Source: Phaeodactylum tricornutum CCAP 1055/1 | Lineage: Eukaryota; Bacillariophyta; Bacillariophyceae; Surirellales; Neidiaceae | Assembly: GCF_000150955.2 (NCBI RefSeq) | Contig: NC_011684.1 | Location: 186,001 to 250,000 of the forward strand | Length of the DNA stretch: 64,000 nucleotides | Direction: 5' to 3' | In this document: positions 60,914 to 64,000 of the stretch, in pieces | Layout: each line of letters starts with the position of its first letter | Position numbering within the stretch: position 1 is the stretch's first letter | The notes under the pieces: model-generated | Seen by the model: the letters and a program-made list of their open reading frames with translations, nothing else | What the model was told of the DNA's origin: nothing | The model's database searches: none | Translations under genes and position numbers: made by a program

Positions 60914-61036
60914 CTGTTGCTAAAACAGGCCCTATTGGGTATTATTCTATGCTTGAAAGTGACAGTTGCTATATGTATATGCCAATGTTAAAATCCTCAG
61001 GCGCTCTGTTTTCATGTACATGAGAAAAAAGAACAT

Positions 61037-62422
61037 CTACGATCTCGTTTCCTCAAAACCGTCTTCAACATTGGAAATTCTATCGCACTTGCTGCCCTCG
61101 GTTTTCGAATCATTAGATTGCGCTTCGAGGTCGAAAAGAACTTGGTTAGAAATTTGCTCCTTGAGATCTAACTTTTTTCTCTCTTCTCGAATGAATCGTG
61201 ACAAGCGGGGAACCATCATGGAGCTTAGTACTAACTGCATTGGATGCCAAACTAAGAGAGGCAATGTATACAAACCTTCGTTTGGGTTCCCTCCGTAAAT
61301 GGAATTAATCATTGGAACACCCAAGGAAACCGTTTTCATTATAGAACCCATGAATCCCATCACACGTAGCTCGGGCTCGTCTCTGAACAAGAGCTCAAGG
61401 GAGAACCAAGCAAGTACCATTAAAGCAGTCATTAAAAGAAACTGGAAAAGGACCATCAAAAGAATATCCCCAATTCCTGCACCAACGTCGTCTTCAAATG
61501 TTTTACAAAATACAGTATACACCACAAACACGAGGCAGGACTCCTGAATTTTTTTGAATAGATTCTTGTGGCTAGCGTAGTACTCCCGTACCAGCGTTGA
61601 TGCCTTTTGAACAATTTGTCCAAAGATCAAGGGAACAACCACGCGAAGTGTCAATTTGTAAAAGACAGTACCCAGAGAGATGTCCCCCGCAGCCCCAAGG
61701 TAGGCTAGAATCAAAACAGGCGAAAGAAAGATTCCAATAATGTTACCAAATGTTGAGTTGAAAATGGCCGCAGCTTCATCGGCCCCGGTTGCAGCCGACA
61801 GTACAATCACAATATTAATGGCCGTTGGCATACATGCTGTAATCACCATACCGTCCGCGAGCTCTTCACTCATGATTTGCGCAGCCGTCAACGCTCGACT
61901 TGCACCGAAAACAACCAGAGAAACAAGTCCGAAATTGAAAACCTGAACAAACGTATTAAAGTATACGCGTTGAAAGGCTCTGGAAAGTTCTTCCGTACGA
62001 AGTCCCATACCAGCTAGCACGAAGATGATCATGACAGCGATCCATGTTGCTGTAATGTCGGGTTGTAAATATTTGGCGCCCAATGGCGGGTAGGCTTTTG
62101 CGAGTCCAATAGACAGAACGATGTGTACAGGAAACTGGTTGGTCCAATAAAAGCTCGTAAGGCATCGACAAACGCGCTTTCCCATAGACAGAATTGGGGG
62201 AGTTTCTTCAACAGCAATGCTCTTTCCTTTGATATCTGAGGATGATTCATGTCCTCCCTCGAAAGAAACTTGTTTGGCTTCTTCGTTTGTGTCGTCAACC
62301 GATTCCGAAGCTACGGGTGCGTCGCTCGTCACCTCGCAGGAAAGAGCACCAGATTGGTGTTGGTCGTGCTCAGAGACTGCAGAAGAATCATTTTGGCTTG
62401 CATCCGTGTTCATGATACTCAT
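61037..62422 (-). CDS. SLC10A7/RCH1-type carrier (SBF-like family), copy 1
   Basis: 461 residues from the first ATG at 62422 (MSIMNTDAS); the frame is open further upstream but has only non-ATG codons. A polar N-terminal tail of about 85 residues precedes around ten membrane segments. Diagnostic parts: [79 protein letters not shown] and LPLLVWHPMQLVL. They match SLC10A7 and yeast Rch1 (AAAIFNSAFGSFLGI; IYTTFCDTF; PLLIYHPAQILLG). These are linked to calcium homeostasis rather than bile acid transport. The tandem neighbour at 62963 on the same strand is a paralogue. Location is probably the plasma or Golgi membrane. Confidence 0.9.
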   Translation of the reverse strand: MSIMNTDASQNDSSAVSEHDQHQSGALSCEVTSDAPVASESVDDTNEEAKQVSFEGGHESSSDIKGKSIAVEETPPILSMGKRVCRCLTSFYWTNQFPVHIVLSIGLAKAYPPLGAKYLQPDITATWIAVMIIFVLAGMGLRTEELSRAFQRVYFNTFVQVFNFGLVSLVVFGASRALTAAQIMSEELADGMVITACMPTAINIVIVLSAATGADEAAAIFNSTFGNIIGIFLSPVLILAYLGAAGDISLGTVFYKLTLRVVVPLIFGQIVQKASTLVREYYASHKNLFKKIQESCLVFVVYTVFCKTFEDDVGAGIGDILLMVLFQFLLMTALMVLAWFSLELLFRDEPELRVMGFMGSIMKTVSLGVPMINSIYGGNPNEGLYTLPLLVWHPMQLVLSSMMVPRLSRFIREERKKLDLKEQISNQVLFDLEAQSNDSKTEGSKCDRISNVEDGFEETRS

Positions 62423-62962
62423 CTGGCTTGACAAGATCTCTACTCGTGGAAGAATGCAAGAGGTTTTTATAGTGTACAAAGTGGAGTCGTCAATATGGTC
62501 GAAGACGAAAGTGGAGTTGTCGAGAAGTAGGTAAGGATTGTACCGTGGCACCAGGGGGGAGCAGAAATTTTTGGCAATTGTGATGTCTTGATCGATTCTG
62601 TTCGCGCATGCGAAGGGACGACGAAGAAAATGTGAGAAGGAAAGCCAAGGTGATGTGGAATTCGGACAAACTGATCGAAAGAGGTTCACTAGCCAGTCAG
62701 GCCTTTATGCAACGAACCCTATAACCCGGTCAAAACAGGGTTTTATAGATTTTTGGAAGGGATCAGAACTCGACCCTAGTTATTTTTTTTGCCCCCAAGT
62801 TTCACTACCTTCTATCGCGGCTTCTACTATGGGTTTGTGTCTGTATCTATCTGGATCGAAATACCTTAACATACAAATACAGTACAATTCAACCAGACTG
62901 TGAGAGCAGCCTCGCGGTGGTTGGACCGACCACTGGCTTGCTGCCTCGTCGACGGCTGTCTC
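62423..62962. other. Intergenic between tandem carrier genes
   Basis: A 540-bp spacer holding the promoter of copy 1 and the 3' end of copy 2. Part of it (62423-62689) is an open extension of copy 1's frame without ATG. No repeat was recognised. Confidence 0.45.
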
Positions 62963-64000
62963 TCATTTCTCCGTCTGGTGCGATATTAATCGGCTGCCGT
63001 CATAGGACGTAGGTTGCTCCTCGTCGCCATGATTCTCGTTGTCATTAACGTATTCGCCCGAACCTGTTTCGATGGTTGCATCGGCCCATCCCAGTCGCTC
63101 CCGTTCCCGGTCGACGTAGGCACTCAGCCTCGGTGCGAGAATGGTCCCGACCACCAGCTGCATTGGATGCCAAATAAGTAAGGGCAGCGTGTACGAACCT
63201 ACGGCGGGGTCATCTCCGTAGATAGCGTTGATCAGCGGGACACCCATGGCAACGGTTTTGTGCGTGCAACCGAACAAGCCCATGACCCGTAACGTGGGCT
63301 CGTCCCGAAAGAGCACGCCCAGCGTGTACCAGGCTAGAACCATGAGGGACATTAAGAAGAGGAATTGGAAGGCAATCATGAGAAAGATGTCACCAATAGA
63401 AGACTGCGATTCCTCTTCAAAGGTTTTGCAAAAGACCGTGTAGACAATAAAAACGAGACAGTATTGCTGGGCTTGTTTGAAGTAGTGTTTGTGCTTTTTG
63501 ACAAACTCGACGACGGTTTTGGATTTCTTTTGCAAAATTTGCCCAACAATCACCGGTACTACCACGCGGAGAGCTAGTTTGTAGAAGACTTCAAAGAGGT
63601 CAATGTCTCCCGTTACCCCGAGGTAGCCCAGAATGAGGACGGGACTGAGAAAGACCCCAATTAAATTTCCAAAGGCCGCATTGAAAATGGCGGCGGCCTC
63701 ATCGCCACCGCTACTTTTGGTGAGCACCAGGACCATATTGATGGTCATGGGTAAACTGGCACATACCACCATACCGTCGGCCAAATCCTGTCCGAGGATG
63801 TTACCCGCCTCGAGCGCTCGACTGAGACCGTAAATGATGCTCGAGACGACTCCAAAATTAAACATTTGCACGAATCCGTTGAAATAGACACGTTGCAATG
63901 CTTTGGAGAATTCTTCCGTTTTCAATCCCAAGCCAGCCATGACGAAAATGAAACAGACGGCGAGCCAAGTCGCGGTGATATCGGGTGCCAGGTACGTAGC
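62963..64000 (-). CDS. SLC10A7/RCH1-type carrier, copy 2 (partial at right edge)
   Basis: The C-terminal 345 or so residues; the N-terminus lies beyond the window. It reads in from the edge as [15 protein letters not shown], then [75 protein letters not shown] and [14 protein letters not shown]. It is clearly paralogous to copy 1 across its length, with the same membrane topology. It differs in [18 protein letters not shown], where copy 1 has SIMKTVSLGVPMINSIYG. The Cys-Thr-His version is closer to SLC10A7 (CSTHKSLTLGIPM). A short acidic tail ([10 protein letters not shown]) ends the protein. Confidence 0.9.
   Translation of the reverse strand, partial: ATYLAPDITATWLAVCFIFVMAGLGLKTEEFSKALQRVYFNGFVQMFNFGVVSSIIYGLSRALEAGNILGQDLADGMVVCASLPMTINMVLVLTKSSGGDEAAAIFNAAFGNLIGVFLSPVLILGYLGVTGDIDLFEVFYKLALRVVVPVIVGQILQKKSKTVVEFVKKHKHYFKQAQQYCLVFIVYTVFCKTFEEESQSSIGDIFLMIAFQFLFLMSLMVLAWYTLGVLFRDEPTLRVMGLFGCTHKTVAMGVPLINAIYGDDPAVGSYTLPLLIWHPMQLVVGTILAPRLSAYVDRERERLGWADATIETGSGEYVNDNENHGDEEQPTSYDGSRLISHQTEK

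Noticed and set aside
1-64000. Mobile elements, virus-like elements, CRISPR arrays, organelle DNA insertions
   Set aside because: No transposase, reverse transcriptase, integrase, capsid or terminal-repeat signature and no spaced direct repeats were seen in either strand. The search was by eye, so short solo remnants could be missed.

Overview
The window looks like nuclear DNA of a diatom, most likely a pennate species close to Phaeodactylum tricornutum. This is inferred from several things seen directly. Genes are dense: 33 probable protein genes in 64 kb, on both strands. Introns are few and short: 19 inferred, 67-291 bp, usually with GTRNGT-type donors and GTACGT the commonest. Several proteins carry secretory-type leaders ending in diatom plastid cleavage motifs (ADAFAP, THAF, ATAW). 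One small family appears diatom-specific. I saw no CRISPR array, operon, insertion sequence, retroelement or tRNA gene. One 5S rRNA gene lies alone between protein genes.

Layout. 0-8 kb: the 5' part of a protein kinase leaving the left edge, a mitochondrial or plastid Der/EngA-like double GTPase, a diatom-family protein, an NPSN-type Qb-SNARE and a predicted plastid protein. 8-18 kb: M1 aminopeptidase N, a three-exon RecQ helicase, an alpha/beta hydrolase, the 5S rRNA and an RRM protein. 18-30 kb: a GNAT acetyltransferase, glycine decarboxylase P-protein (photorespiration and C1 metabolism), a small membrane protein, an aldo-keto reductase with a lumen-type leader, a CUL1-type cullin and alpha-SNAP. 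30-45 kb: a 2-oxoglutarate/Fe(II) dioxygenase, a protein ending in a CaaX-like tetrapeptide, a small two-exon gene candidate, an opine-dehydrogenase-like enzyme divergent from a DadA-like FAD oxidase, a P1B heavy-metal ATPase and a KDM4-type JmjC protein. 45-64 kb: a plastid S1-domain protein, a plastid IscA/SufA scaffold, a class 1A-like dihydroorotate dehydrogenase with a membrane tail, an ABCG half-transporter, EME1, a YiiX-like protein, a SAP-domain mRNP protein, two proteins of unknown function and two tandem SLC10A7/RCH1-type carriers.

The genes mostly do unrelated housekeeping work, and I do not see a new multi-gene defence or biosynthetic system. The most suggestive arrangement is the opine-dehydrogenase-like / DadA-like divergent pair, which shares a 586-bp promoter holding a TGACGT motif. 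The most suggestive regulatory signal is a cluster of TGACGTCA and TGACGC in intron 1 of the glycine decarboxylase gene. These match the known CO2/cAMP-responsive core motifs of P. tricornutum.

Exon structures were inferred by eye from splice signals, frame continuity and family alignment remembered from knowledge. No search or transcript data were available.
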